DNA of 64,000 nucleotides from Calothrix sp. NIES-2100 (GTDB lineage Bacteria; Cyanobacteriota; Cyanobacteriia; Cyanobacteriales; Nostocaceae): positions 6,956,645 through 7,020,644 of the forward strand of contig NZ_AP018178.1 in assembly GCF_002368195.1 (NCBI RefSeq), written 5' to 3'. Below the pieces are notes generated by a model. It searched no databases. It worked only from the letters and a program-made list of their open reading frames with translations, and was not told the DNA's origin. Numbering within the stretch: position 1 is the stretch's first letter; each line of letters opens with the position of its first letter. Positions 35,588 through 45,531 of the stretch are shown here, piece by piece. Both the position numbers and the translations under genes were made by a program.

Positions 35588-37381
35588 ATGCAAATGGATT
35601 GGATTAGCTTACTAAAAGCTCAACAAGCTGATTTTCTACAACGTGTGAAAAAACTGAAAACATCTGACTTATCTTTACTGAAAAGTCAAATTAAAGGTTG
35701 TCACAGTGAAATTATGACGTTTTCGGGGGAGCCATTGGCGAAACTAATCGAATTATCTCGCCAACAAGCAGAAATTCTCGCCAAAAATCCACCACCGACA
35801 CCACCTGAATATCCAGAACCGCCTGATTGGACGATACCCTTTGGCGAATACTTTCAACAACAAGCCCAAGATTATGTTTTGCGCGAGCAAATTGTTGATC
35901 GGGTAATGATGGAACGTTTTGCGAAGTTAGTGAAAAAGGTGTTCCAAGATCCGATCAAAAATATGGTTTTAGATGATGAAGGAAATTTACGTAGTGACAG
36001 TAAATTTTCTTATTTACTCACAGCTAACCAAAATGTGAGTATTCAAGTTTACGCTGCTGATGGCGAAAGTTTTAATGGAATTAAGAAAAATAAAATTAAG
36101 TGGTTAGTTACTCAAGAGGATTTGCAAAGACACCAAGTATTAATTTTTCTCTCTTTGTTTTATCCTGGATATAGTAAATTAGGATACGAAAAGCAAGTAG
36201 TAATTACTGGCTTTTTACCTAGTAATCAAATTGAATTTACTGAACAACAAATCTCTATTACTCCGAATAATTTGTTGTATGCAGGTGGATTAAATTGGTA
36301 TTTAGAATCACTAGTCAACAAAAAAGATATAGCGTTGGTGGTGAATGAGAGAGCGATCGCAGAACAAGTTGAGACTGTACCATCTGAGCATCCCCTAAAG
36401 TGTATTATAGGTGACTGGGAATACTGGCAGACATTGAAAGGGCATACTAGAGGAATTAATTGCCTTGCTTACTCTGCGAGAACACCGACAGCCAACATTA
36501 ACAGTTGTAATCTCGATAGAACACCACCAATATTAGCTAGTGGGAGTCGTGGCGAAACCAAGCTATGGGATTTATCTAGAGGAGAATTGATCGAGACATT
36601 AAAAGAGTCTCCTTGGGTGGTATCTGGGTTAGTGGATGAAGTCAATTCCTTGGCTTTTAGTTCCGATGGACAAACTTTAGCCAGTGTGGGTGCAGATTCC
36701 ACAATTAAGATTTGGCATGTAGGTGCATTAGATTTGATAGATATCTTGCACAAGCATAATGGCGTAGTTAGATGCGTTGCTTTTACTCCCGATGGCAGGA
36801 TGTTAGCTACTGGTGGCGACGATCGCAAAATTCTGTTTTGGGATTTAATGAAGCGTCAGGTAGCGATCGCTCTTTCTTTAGATGATACAGCAGCCCATTC
36901 TCTAGTATTAAGCCAAGATGGTCAAACGCTCGTCACCGGTAGCTATCGCAAAATCAAAGTCTGGTGTACTTCCCACCTAGCAGGTGTGACAGATTTAAAA
37001 GATGTGCAACCCCTTTACACCCTCATGGGACATTCTCACATCGTTCGTTCCCTAGCGATCAGCGCAGATGCTAAACTACTCGTCAGCGGCAGTCGCGATC
37101 AGACAATTAAAATTTGGCATTTAGAAACAGGGGTATTACTTCGTACCCTCAAAGGACATCGGGATGAAGTTTGCGCGATCGCCCTGAGTCCCGATGAGCA
37201 AATTATCGCTAGTGGTAGTGCTGATAAAACTATCAAATTGTGGCATTTAGAAACTGGGGAACTACTCAGTACTTTTACAGGGCATACTGACACAGTAACA
37301 GCAGTAGCTTTTACTACTTCCGGCGAAATGTTAGTCAGTGGAAGTTTGGATAAGACAATTAAAATTTGGCAGCGGAGTTGA
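35588..37381 (+). CDS. WD40 repeat protein with uncharacterised N-terminal domain
   Basis: A 597-residue protein. The first 280 residues form an uncharacterised domain. They begin with a helical MDWISLLKAQQADFLQRVKK segment, then a Pro-rich PPPTPPEYPEPPDWTIP stretch, then an alpha/beta portion. Seven WD40 repeats follow (about 285-597), ending in regular blades such as LVSGSRDQTIKIWHLETG. A single seven-bladed propeller is expected, acting as a binding platform. No enzymatic motif is visible. Confidence 0.75.
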   Translation: MQMDWISLLKAQQADFLQRVKKLKTSDLSLLKSQIKGCHSEIMTFSGEPLAKLIELSRQQAEILAKNPPPTPPEYPEPPDWTIPFGEYFQQQAQDYVLREQIVDRVMMERFAKLVKKVFQDPIKNMVLDDEGNLRSDSKFSYLLTANQNVSIQVYAADGESFNGIKKNKIKWLVTQEDLQRHQVLIFLSLFYPGYSKLGYEKQVVITGFLPSNQIEFTEQQISITPNNLLYAGGLNWYLESLVNKKDIALVVNERAIAEQVETVPSEHPLKCIIGDWEYWQTLKGHTRGINCLAYSARTPTANINSCNLDRTPPILASGSRGETKLWDLSRGELIETLKESPWVVSGLVDEVNSLAFSSDGQTLASVGADSTIKIWHVGALDLIDILHKHNGVVRCVAFTPDGRMLATGGDDRKILFWDLMKRQVAIALSLDDTAAHSLVLSQDGQTLVTGSYRKIKVWCTSHLAGVTDLKDVQPLYTLMGHSHIVRSLAISADAKLLVSGSRDQTIKIWHLETGVLLRTLKGHRDEVCAIALSPDEQIIASGSADKTIKLWHLETGELLSTFTGHTDTVTAVAFTTSGEMLVSGSLDKTIKIWQRS

Positions 37382-37500
37382 AAAGGGACTAGGGATTAGA
37401 GGCTAGGGGAACTAGGATGAGGGGGATGAGGGAGACAAGGAAGAAATGATCAATGCCCCATGCCCAATGCTCAATGCCCATTGATTATTAAGTAATATTA
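37382..37500. repeat. heptamer tracts (GGGACTA, AGGATGA, CCCATGC)
   Basis: Consecutive short STRR tracts lie right after the WD40 gene: GGGATTAG/GGCTAGGG units, GAGGGGGATGAGGG units, then ATGCCCA units at about 37450-37482. Confidence 0.65.
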
Positions 37501-37587
37501 CAAACCTTGGAAAAATATTGAGAAATTGACCACTAGCCAAACCTGGTTCTAAGGTAGAACCTATAGGAGAGACTTGAGGCGAATCTA

Positions 37588-37905
37588 ATGAACATGAATA
37601 ATATTCAAAACTATCGATTTGTCTGTACATTGACCTTTGGTGACATCTACGGGCAAATCATTGTCTGGTTAATTACAATTACCATTAGTTTGGCATCCGC
37701 ATTGGCACTGATGGGTGCTAGACGACCAGTTTATGCTTTAGCTACTGTAGGCCTCGTAGTTCTGCTATCGCTGCCTTTCTTGTTATTTGCATTTGTAACT
37801 ACATTGTTAAATCATATTGAACTAACTGCTGTACAGCCAGGAACAAAAACTGAACCCATCCCAGGTAATGTTTCTCAACAAAAACCTGTACAAGCAACTA
37901 GCTGA
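37588..37905 (+). CDS. small two-helix membrane protein
   Basis: A 105-residue protein starting at ATG 37588. Strong helices lie at about 22-42 (GQIIVWLITITISLASALAL) and 48-72 (VYALATVGLVVLLSLPFLLF). The C-terminal tail is hydrophilic and Pro/Gln-rich. I do not recognise the family. It lies upstream of the flavoprotein gene with 179 bases between, so co-transcription is uncertain. Confidence 0.5.
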   Translation: MNMNNIQNYRFVCTLTFGDIYGQIIVWLITITISLASALALMGARRPVYALATVGLVVLLSLPFLLFAFVTTLLNHIELTAVQPGTKTEPIPGNVSQQKPVQATS

Positions 37906-38033
37906 ACAGATTTTATAAAGTGGAGATTTGCAGTTTGGGATCGATTCGTCTGGCTTAAGAAATATAAATATCTCAGCGACGAGTTACCGAAATTATGCAA
38001 AATCTCAAATTACAATCCAAAATCGCAATTATC

Positions 38034-38060
38034 TCCCTGTCCTGTGGCAGGGAATTTCTT
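38034..38060 (+). terminator. possible weak terminator hairpin
   Basis: TCCCTG (38034-38039) pairs with CAGGGA (38048-38053), followed by ATTTCTTTG. It lies between the small membrane protein and the flavoprotein gene. The T-run is interrupted, so the call is weak. Confidence 0.3.
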
Positions 38061-38084
38061 TGTATAGGCTATTAAAAATTAATT

Positions 38085-39812
38085 ATGCTGGAACATGATG
38101 TAATTATTGTCGGGGGCGGCTTGGCGGGATGTCGTGCTGCTGTAGAAATTGCCCGGATTAACCCCAGTTTAAATATTGCTGTGGTGGCGAAAACTCACCC
38201 CATTCGTTCGCACTCGGTAGCGGCGCAAGGTGGGATGGCTGCATCGTTAAAAAATGTGGATTCTGAAGATAGTTGGGAAGCACACGCATTTGATACTGTC
38301 AAGGGTTCTGATTATTTAGCAGATCAAGATGCTGTCGCCATTCTTGCCCAAGAAGCACCAGATGTGGTAGTTGATTTGGAACATATGGGCGTGTTGTTCT
38401 CCCGTTTACCTGATGGGCGGATTGCCCAACGGGCTTTTGGCGGACATTCCCACAACCGTACTTGCTATGCTGCTGATAAGACTGGTCACGCAATTTTGCA
38501 CGAGTTGGTAAACAACTTACGAAAGTATGGTGTGCAAGTTTACCAAGAATGGTACGTAATGCGCCTGATTTTGGAAGAGGGACAGGCGAAAGGTGTGGTG
38601 ATGTATCACTTGCTAGATGGGCATATAGAAGTATTACGGGCGAAAGCGGTGATGTTTGCCACAGGTGGATATGGTCGCGTTTATAACACCACATCGAATG
38701 ATTACGCTTCAACTGGTGATGGTTTGGCAATGACAGCGATCGCAGGTTTGCCCTTAGAAGACATGGAATTTGTGCAATTTCATCCCACTGGATTATATCC
38801 GGTAGGCGTGCTGATTTCCGAAGCAGTGCGGGGCGAAGGGGCGTATTTGATTAATTCCGAAGGCGATCGCTTTATGGCAAACTACGCACCCAGTCGCATG
38901 GAACTAGCGCCCCGTGATATTACCTCAAGGGCGATTACCTACGAAATCCGCGCTGGGCGTGGTGTTCATCCTGATGGGAGTGCAGGGGGGCCCTTTGTCT
39001 ACCTTGACTTGCGCCACATGGGTAAAGAAAAAATTATGAGTCGCGTTCCCTTCTGTTGGGAAGAAGCCCATCGCTTAGTCGGTGTTGATGCTGTGACTCA
39101 ACCTATGCCAGTCCGCCCGACAATTCACTATTGTATGGGTGGTATCCCAGTTAACATTGATGGCAAAGTCCGTAGTGGTGGTGATGAATTTGTCGAAGGA
39201 TTTTTTGCGGCTGGGGAAACATCTTGTGTTTCCGTGCATGGTGCTAATCGCCTAGGTAGTAATTCCTTACTCGAATGTGTAGTTTATGGCAAGCGAACCG
39301 GAGCAGCGATCGCGCAATTTGTGCAAAACCGCAAATTACCGACGGTAGATGCACAACGTTACATTAACGAAGCGAAGCAACAAATCCAAGCTTTACTAGA
39401 ACAGCCAGGAAAATACCGGATTAACCAAGTCCGCCAAGCCTTCCAAGATTGCATGACTCAATACTGCGGCGTTTTCCGCACCGCAGAAGTCATGCAGCAA
39501 GGGTTAGATAAACTCGCACAACTGCAACAGCAATACCCACAAATATATTTAGACGATAAAGGCAATTCTTGGAATACAGAAATTGTCGAAGCCTTGGAAT
39601 TGCGGAGTTTAATGATTGTAGGGCAGACAATTCTCGCCTCAGCATTGAATCGTCAAGAAAGTCGGGGCGCACACTTCCGCGAAGATTATCCCCAAAGAGA
39701 TGATGACAAATTCCTCAAGCACACAATGGCTTATTATTCACCCGCCGGTATTGATATTCAGTATCGTCCCGTAGCGATTACCATGTTTGAGCCAAAAGAG
39801 CGGAAATATTAA
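38085..39812 (+). CDS. sdhA: succinate dehydrogenase / fumarate reductase flavoprotein subunit
   Basis: A 575-residue FAD subunit that oxidises succinate to fumarate at the thylakoid or plasma membrane. The FAD site is IIVGGGLAGCRAAVE. The flavin-linking His lies in IRSHSVAAQGGM. The active-site loop HPTGLYPVGVLISEAVRGEG and the TRPTIHYCMGGIP-like segment (RPTIHYCMGGIPVN) are intact. No sdhB or membrane-anchor gene lies nearby, as usual in cyanobacteria where these genes are dispersed. Confidence 0.9.
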   Translation: MLEHDVIIVGGGLAGCRAAVEIARINPSLNIAVVAKTHPIRSHSVAAQGGMAASLKNVDSEDSWEAHAFDTVKGSDYLADQDAVAILAQEAPDVVVDLEHMGVLFSRLPDGRIAQRAFGGHSHNRTCYAADKTGHAILHELVNNLRKYGVQVYQEWYVMRLILEEGQAKGVVMYHLLDGHIEVLRAKAVMFATGGYGRVYNTTSNDYASTGDGLAMTAIAGLPLEDMEFVQFHPTGLYPVGVLISEAVRGEGAYLINSEGDRFMANYAPSRMELAPRDITSRAITYEIRAGRGVHPDGSAGGPFVYLDLRHMGKEKIMSRVPFCWEEAHRLVGVDAVTQPMPVRPTIHYCMGGIPVNIDGKVRSGGDEFVEGFFAAGETSCVSVHGANRLGSNSLLECVVYGKRTGAAIAQFVQNRKLPTVDAQRYINEAKQQIQALLEQPGKYRINQVRQAFQDCMTQYCGVFRTAEVMQQGLDKLAQLQQQYPQIYLDDKGNSWNTEIVEALELRSLMIVGQTILASALNRQESRGAHFREDYPQRDDDKFLKHTMAYYSPAGIDIQYRPVAITMFEPKERKY

Positions 39813-40175
39813 GTAGGTCGGCGCAATTAAAGACAACTGGCGAGGTCTGTCATTTGTCATTTGTCATTGGTCATTGGTAAGGGTTTCAAGCATGTTTACA
39901 TTGCGCAACATAGTTTGGTTTATTCCCGCCGACTTACTTAGTCGAAACTTTCACCGATTTAGTAAGGGCGGGTTCACAGATAGCCTCAATTGTTAACGAA
40001 AATATTAATGAACCCGCTCCTACTGATGTATTTGCCGCATTCCTTTTTTAACCAGGTATCAACAGGAATGGAGCGTAATCAGCTAATTTTTGTTTACTTG
40101 AACTCATAGCAGGGAACTCTAGATTAAGTAGAAGTAGAACATTCAGAAAAATCAATTTGCCACGGGTTCAAAGAT
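39813..40175. other. intergenic region with inverted repeat copy 2
   Basis: GTCATTT/GGTCATT heptamers at about 39849-39880, then a diverged copy of the AGTAGGGGCGGGTT inverted repeat. Its arms are AGTAAGGGCGGGTTCA at 39961-39976 and TGAACCCGCTCCTACT at 40009-40024. The promoter of the PAS kinase must lie in the last 140 bases. No gene is seen. Confidence 0.65.
39961..40024. repeat. inverted repeat AGTAGGGGCGGGTT, copy 2 (diverged)
   Basis: Arms at 39961-39976 and 40009-40024 pair with two mismatches. The whole element is the same length as copy 1 (64 bases), which supports a common mobile origin. Confidence 0.65.
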
Positions 40176-43100
40176 ATGACTCAGCTTTCTTCCACTCATG
40201 ACGAAATGTCCAGAGAATCCAGACTTCTAAAAACTGAGAGCGAAGCAACGCTGAAGCAAGAATTAATCAATCTCCGTCAGAGGGTGGCGCAGTTAGAGCA
40301 AGAGTTGGCAAATTTGCGACAGTCAACATCGTCTCAAGAACAAACAAATCCAGAATTAGAAGCTGAGAACTTTTTCCAGCAAGCTAGGGAAGAACGCCAA
40401 GCTTTGATCACAATTCTTGAAGCCAGTGCTGATTTTATTGGCATTGCATCAATGGCGGGAGAACCTTTTTACCTCAATCCAGCAGGAATGAAGTTGGTTG
40501 GACTCAAAGATATGGAGGAAGTTAAAACCAAACATATCAGTGAATTTATCGCCTTTGAAGACCTGGAATTTCTCCATCAAAGCATTTTACCGACTGTGAT
40601 GCAGGAGGGTTATTGGCAAAGTGAACTGCATTTTCGCCATTTCATCACTGGAGAGTCGATTCCAATTGACTATACCCTGTTTGTGGTCAAAGATCCGGTT
40701 ACTAAGCAACCCATTGGTTTAGCAACTATTAGCCGCGATATTCGCTTACGCAAATCCACAGAACAGCGTCTTTTGGAGCAAACACAGCTATTACAAAGTG
40801 TTTGGGAGGGTGTAGACTACGGCATCTTTGTCTTAGATGTTTTGGATAATGGTACAGAGTTCCGCTTTGTCGATTATAATCCAGCGATCGCTCGTACCAG
40901 GACGCAATCAATGACAAGCCTCTTGGGCAAAACTTTGGCAGAAGCTATGTCAAAAGATATGGCTAACCTTTACCGTCAGCACTATGCGGCGGCTGTCCAT
41001 TCTGGCAAGACTAACTTTTTTGAAGAACATTTCTGTGCTAACGGTCAAGAAACTTGGTGGTCTTTAAGTGTTACACCCTTAAAAGATAGTAGTTCACGCA
41101 TCCATCAGATTGTAGTTACTGCCACAGAAATTACAGAACGCAAACAAGCTCAAAACGCACTAGCGCAACAAGAATCTCTCTATCGCACCATTTTTGAAAA
41201 TGTCAGCGATGGAATCAACATTATCGAACTGGAAACAGGAAATATTGTCATAGCTAATACTGCTGTTTGTCAGATGCATGGCTATTCTCAAGAAGAATTT
41301 ATGAGACTTAAGCCGCCAGAATTTATCCATCCAGATAGTCTGCCAATATTTTCAGAATTTATCGGCGCAATTCAAGCAGGTAGTCAATTCCGCACTCAAG
41401 CAGTAGATGTGCGTAAAGATGGCACGTTGATTGATGTTGAGGTGACCGCTAGCCCTAGTCTTTACAATGGTAAAATTCATGCCTTGGGGGTAATTCGAGA
41501 TATTAGTGAACGTCGGCGTGCTGAAGTTGCACTTGCTGAAAGCGAAGCTAAATTCCGCAACCTTGTAGAAGGTGCCAACGATATGCTGTGGGTTTCCACG
41601 TTGGATGGAGTTCTCACCTATCTTTCACCCCAATTCCAAGTCATGTTTGGGTACAAATCATCCGACTGGTTAGGACAACCCTTTGCACCTTTGGTACATC
41701 CAGAAGATTTACCAGCCGCAGTAGCTTTACTCAATCAAGTTTTTGAGACGGGCGAGAAAGCAGCTGGAGTAGAATTTCGCCACAAATGTTTAGATGGAAG
41801 TTGGCGATGGGTTAATTCTAATGCTTCCCCAGTCAAGGATACTCAGGGTAAAATAATTGGATTTCAGGGAATTATGCGGGACATTAGCGATCTCTACGAG
41901 GAGCTTCGCTTACGCAAACAAATGGAAACTGCCCTTGCTGAAAGTGAATCTAAATTCCGTAGGCTTGTGGAAGATGCTAATGATGTGATTTGGTCTTCTC
42001 AATTAGATAGCACCCTCACTTATATTTCTCCAAAATTTGAGGACATTTTTGGTTATGAAGTTTCCGAATGGTTAAATCGCTCGTTTGTACCATTGGTTCA
42101 CCCTGATGATTTACCTGAAGTTATGGAATTTATCAATCAAATTATTGAGACAGGTAACAGTGGTGCGGGGATGGAATTTCGCCATCCCAGAAAAGATGGA
42201 ACTTGGGGGTGGGTGACATCGAATGTCTCACCAATCAAAGATGCTGATGGTAAAGTCATAGGATTGCAGGGTATTTTACGCGATTTGAGCGATCGCAAAC
42301 AAGCGGAAATTAAACTCCAACAAAAAACCAAAGAACTAGAAAATACCTTGCAAGAACTAAAACAAACCCAACTCCAGATGATTCAAAGCGAGAAAATGTC
42401 CAGTCTGGGTCAAATGGTCGCAGGTGTTGCCCATGAAATTAATAATCCTGTTAACTTTATTCATGGTAATCTCTCCCATATTAGTGAATATACTCAAGAT
42501 TTATTAAATATCGTAGAACTTTATCAGCAGTACTATCCCCAGCCACCCGCAGAAATTGCCGATGCAATCGAATCTATCGATATAGAATTTCTCATTGAAG
42601 ACTTGACTAAAGCCCTGCAATCCATGCGTTTAGGAACTACAAGAATTCGGGAAATTGTGCTTTCTTTGCGGAACTTCTCACGCCTGGATGAAGCCGAAGT
42701 TAAAGATGTCAATATTCACGATGGCATTGATAGCACCATTACTATCCTGCACAACCGTTTGAAAGCACATTCAGAACGCCCAGAGATACAAATTATCAGG
42801 GAATATGGTAATTTACAGCCGGTGGAATGCCATGCGGGACAATTGAATCAGGTATTTATGAACATTATCAGTAATGCGATCGATGCATTAGAAGATTACA
42901 TTAAACAACAATTACAAACAGGAATTGCTCTCACTCCGAGTATCATCTCGATTCAAACAGAGGTAACCAATAAGAACTGGGTGCGAATTTGTATCGCTGA
43001 CAATGGCCCAGGAATTAAAGAAGAAATTCGCCAACGTCTATTTGATCCTTTCTTCACGACAAAGCCAGTTGGTAAAGGTACAGGCTTGGGTTTATCTATT

Positions 43101-43214
43101 AGCTATCAAATTATTACAGAAAAGCATGGTGGTAAGTTGTGGTGTGAATCTACACCAGGACAAGGGACAAAATTTATCATTGAAATGCCTATAATTTATG
43201 CCAATTTGAAATAG
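40176..43214 (+). CDS. multi-PAS sensor histidine kinase
   Basis: A 1012-residue soluble sensor kinase. An N-terminal coiled coil (about 20-75) is followed by five PAS/PAC units at about 85-195, 205-325, 335-450, 460-575 and 595-710. The last two are closely similar (ESKFRRLVEDANDV...VHPDDLPE), pointing to duplication. The kinase has His753 in GVAHEINNPVNF, and an ATPase with ADNGPGIKEE and GKGTGLGLSIS. There is no receiver domain and no adjacent response regulator. Confidence 0.88.
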   Translation: MTQLSSTHDEMSRESRLLKTESEATLKQELINLRQRVAQLEQELANLRQSTSSQEQTNPELEAENFFQQAREERQALITILEASADFIGIASMAGEPFYLNPAGMKLVGLKDMEEVKTKHISEFIAFEDLEFLHQSILPTVMQEGYWQSELHFRHFITGESIPIDYTLFVVKDPVTKQPIGLATISRDIRLRKSTEQRLLEQTQLLQSVWEGVDYGIFVLDVLDNGTEFRFVDYNPAIARTRTQSMTSLLGKTLAEAMSKDMANLYRQHYAAAVHSGKTNFFEEHFCANGQETWWSLSVTPLKDSSSRIHQIVVTATEITERKQAQNALAQQESLYRTIFENVSDGINIIELETGNIVIANTAVCQMHGYSQEEFMRLKPPEFIHPDSLPIFSEFIGAIQAGSQFRTQAVDVRKDGTLIDVEVTASPSLYNGKIHALGVIRDISERRRAEVALAESEAKFRNLVEGANDMLWVSTLDGVLTYLSPQFQVMFGYKSSDWLGQPFAPLVHPEDLPAAVALLNQVFETGEKAAGVEFRHKCLDGSWRWVNSNASPVKDTQGKIIGFQGIMRDISDLYEELRLRKQMETALAESESKFRRLVEDANDVIWSSQLDSTLTYISPKFEDIFGYEVSEWLNRSFVPLVHPDDLPEVMEFINQIIETGNSGAGMEFRHPRKDGTWGWVTSNVSPIKDADGKVIGLQGILRDLSDRKQAEIKLQQKTKELENTLQELKQTQLQMIQSEKMSSLGQMVAGVAHEINNPVNFIHGNLSHISEYTQDLLNIVELYQQYYPQPPAEIADAIESIDIEFLIEDLTKALQSMRLGTTRIREIVLSLRNFSRLDEAEVKDVNIHDGIDSTITILHNRLKAHSERPEIQIIREYGNLQPVECHAGQLNQVFMNIISNAIDALEDYIKQQLQTGIALTPSIISIQTEVTNKNWVRICIADNGPGIKEEIRQRLFDPFFTTKPVGKGTGLGLSISYQIITEKHGGKLWCESTPGQGTKFIIEMPIIYANLK

Positions 43215-43297
43215 TAATTGGGCATGGGGCATTGGGAATTTGTCCTACGTGCCTTTCATTTTTTATTAGTCAAAGTCCAAATAAATTCAAAATTTCG

Positions 43298-44086
43298 CTA
43301 ATTAGTCCTTAATCCATGTTCGCGTAAAAGTGTATCAGACCATGCAGCATCTTCTGATTTTAGAGGTGGTACTGGTTCCTGGTTATAATCAATTGCTAAG
43401 TAATATCTGGCACGATTGTATATACCATTTAATAAAGATTGCAAGTCTAAAACTGGTTCTGTATCTTCTGACTGTAGAGGTAATGGAAATACGGGAATCG
43501 GTTCCTTGATGCTAAATGCGTATAATTTTGCTTGAGGACGTGTTGCACTTTTACTAACAATAATTTGATAGTCTGTTGCGGGAAATTCACCTAAAATTGT
43601 TACAGGTTTACCGCTGCGGAGTAAATCGATTTCGACTAAGTTATAAAGACTAGCTAAAACTTTATTGCGTTTCATTTCATAGGCTTTTCTCCCTTCACCT
43701 TGGCGCTTATTTTTCGGAGACAAAACTTCAATTGCAGTAACTACAAACCCTGTAGAAACTTCTCGTATCTCTAAATAATTTTCTGTAATATTTTCAGGTA
43801 AAGGTAGCATTACTGTGATACCTTCTGATGTAGATATTTGAGTAGCAGTTGATGCGTATTGCTGAGGAGATGTTTGTTGAGAAAAAACAGAAACATCAGG
43901 TATACCAACTAATACCGAATCTGAATTCTCACTTAAATAAGTACGTTGTTCAATTGCAACTCGATATTGTGGGGGAATATTTTCCTCAATAGTGTCTGCT
44001 ATGGCTGTAATTAATCGATGATGTACTTCTGCCCAAAAAACAGGATTTTCTAAATAAGGATTCATTCCAGGAAAGGGAGAATTCAT
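43298..44086 (-). CDS. DUF4058 family protein
   Basis: A 262-residue protein starting MNSPFPGMNPYLENPVFWAE, the hallmark of DUF4058, with VVTAIEVLSPKNKRQGEGRK in the centre. The Glu and Lys positions in that centre recall a PD-(D/E)XK-like core, but activity has not been shown to my knowledge. ATG 44086 is chosen; ATG 44101 lies in heptamer repeat. It is the last gene of the co-oriented PknG locus, 65 bases after the membrane-protein gene, though the gap is repeat-filled. Confidence 0.82.
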   Translation of the reverse strand: MNSPFPGMNPYLENPVFWAEVHHRLITAIADTIEENIPPQYRVAIEQRTYLSENSDSVLVGIPDVSVFSQQTSPQQYASTATQISTSEGITVMLPLPENITENYLEIREVSTGFVVTAIEVLSPKNKRQGEGRKAYEMKRNKVLASLYNLVEIDLLRSGKPVTILGEFPATDYQIIVSKSATRPQAKLYAFSIKEPIPVFPLPLQSEDTEPVLDLQSLLNGIYNRARYYLAIDYNQEPVPPLKSEDAAWSDTLLREHGLRTN

Positions 44087-44094
44087 AGGTTTAT

Positions 44095-44140
44095 TTGTCA
44101 TTGGTCATTGGTCATTTGTCATTTGTCATTGCTTATTTCC
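44095..44140. repeat. heptamer tract (TTGGTCA / TTTGTCA)
   Basis: About six units of the TTGGTCA type between the DUF4058 gene and the membrane-protein gene. The same family precedes the membrane-protein gene at 45538-45575. Confidence 0.7.
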
Positions 44141-44151
44141 CCTCTGTCTTC

Positions 44152-45531
44152 TTAAATAGAGTATTCTTTGATACGTGGCATTAGCCCAAATAAACTTAAA
44201 AGCGCGATCGCACTCACCGCCACTGAAGTTGTAATCTCGAAACCTTCGACATCACGCAAGCCTTGCACAATGGCTTTGTCGAATGCTGCTTGGTTAATAT
44301 CAAAGGCTTTTTGATTAGTCGCTTTAAACTGCTCAAATGCCCAATCTGACTGTCCTGGGTTGTTACCTAAGCATAAAGCGATCGCTTCTTGATGTTTGCC
44401 ACTTTTCTCTAACTGACGAATCTGCTGATCAATCTTAATATAGGTTCCCAAGTTGGAAAGATTTGCTAGTGTCGCTTCTTTTTCACCTGCAAAAGTTATA
44501 TTGTTCAATTGCTCAGCTAAGTAGCCTGTAAACCCATCGACTTTTTTATCCTGGGATTTATAGGCTTCTACTACTGAATCAAATGTTTGTCCATTGGGGA
44601 TTTGGGCAATTTTCGCTAGGTTTTGGAAAAAAACTTGTTCGTGGTTAGTAGCAAAAGCTGGGTCAAGCAAATAGCGGCTTTCGGCAGCATTGGCGATATA
44701 AGCGATCGCTCTAGCTTGGCGCAAGGCGTGCAGAGAAGTAAAAGCATCTTCTTTCGCCACTCTCAGATTTTGGGAAGCAGAAAGCAAAGCCCCGGCTGTA
44801 TAATTTAAAAAGGCAATAGCGATCGCAGTTGCTATCAACAACAGCGGATTAAAGGTGCGACGCATCCGTTGGCTGAGAAATAGCTGAAGCCAACCCAGAA
44901 CAACGATTAGTGCCAAACCAATTAGGAAAATAGAAAACAGCGATTTTCTGGTTGCAACTTGTTTGTCAAAATAGGTATCTTCTAAAGCTTGCAGATTTAC
45001 TTTGTCTAATTCATCGGCTTTTGGTAGCAGCGTTTTATCCATAATTTCCGCAGCTGCACGATAAGCCGTAAGCGTTGCATTAATATCTGCGCGTGCGTGA
45101 GCGTCTCTGGCTTGCTGGATTTTTGCTATGTAGTTGCCTAACTCCAATTGCATAGTCTCGATTGGTTTGCGCTCTTTATCGCCAAAGGTAATATTTTCCG
45201 CCGCAGCTACTAGCCTTTCGGCAGTTTTTTCGTATCGCTCTTCGTAACCCTTAACAGCATCTTGGTTTTGCCCTGTTGGTACTAGCAGTTCGTTAGCAAT
45301 ATTAGCGTCCATACCAGCAAGCCCATCTTTGAGGCGTTGAGCAGTCACGATACTTGGTGTGGAATCTTGACCAACAGTTTTGATAGCCTGTCTCTGTGAT
45401 TGAACGCCGCTAATAATAGCAATTAGGAGTAAGACGCTGGTTGCCCAGGTTAAATATAAACCACCCTTAAGCAATTGGGGAGTAGTAAGTCCGCGTATTG
45501 CTTTACTTGAGACTGCGATGATTTTACTCAT
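44152..45531 (-). CDS. four-helix membrane protein with two extracytoplasmic helical domains
   Basis: A 459-residue protein with membrane helices at about 24-43, 198-219, 229-250 and 432-453. Two long, mostly helical loops (about 44-197 and 251-431) would lie outside the cytoplasm, like four-helix-bundle sensor domains. No kinase or HAMP domain is present. It is encoded with PknG, PP2C, vWA and FHA genes. In actinobacteria, PknG receives input from a four-TM membrane protein (GlnX), and this protein has the right topology for such a receptor. That link is inference from topology and position. Confidence 0.65.
   Translation of the reverse strand: MSKIIAVSSKAIRGLTTPQLLKGGLYLTWATSVLLLIAIISGVQSQRQAIKTVGQDSTPSIVTAQRLKDGLAGMDANIANELLVPTGQNQDAVKGYEERYEKTAERLVAAAENITFGDKERKPIETMQLELGNYIAKIQQARDAHARADINATLTAYRAAAEIMDKTLLPKADELDKVNLQALEDTYFDKQVATRKSLFSIFLIGLALIVVLGWLQLFLSQRMRRTFNPLLLIATAIAIAFLNYTAGALLSASQNLRVAKEDAFTSLHALRQARAIAYIANAAESRYLLDPAFATNHEQVFFQNLAKIAQIPNGQTFDSVVEAYKSQDKKVDGFTGYLAEQLNNITFAGEKEATLANLSNLGTYIKIDQQIRQLEKSGKHQEAIALCLGNNPGQSDWAFEQFKATNQKAFDINQAAFDKAIVQGLRDVEGFEITTSVAVSAIALLSLFGLMPRIKEYSI

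Noticed and set aside
43298..44101. DUF4058 gene as an integral part of the PknG system
   Set aside because: It is co-oriented and close, but the family is multicopy and found in many contexts in cyanobacteria, so its presence here is probably incidental.
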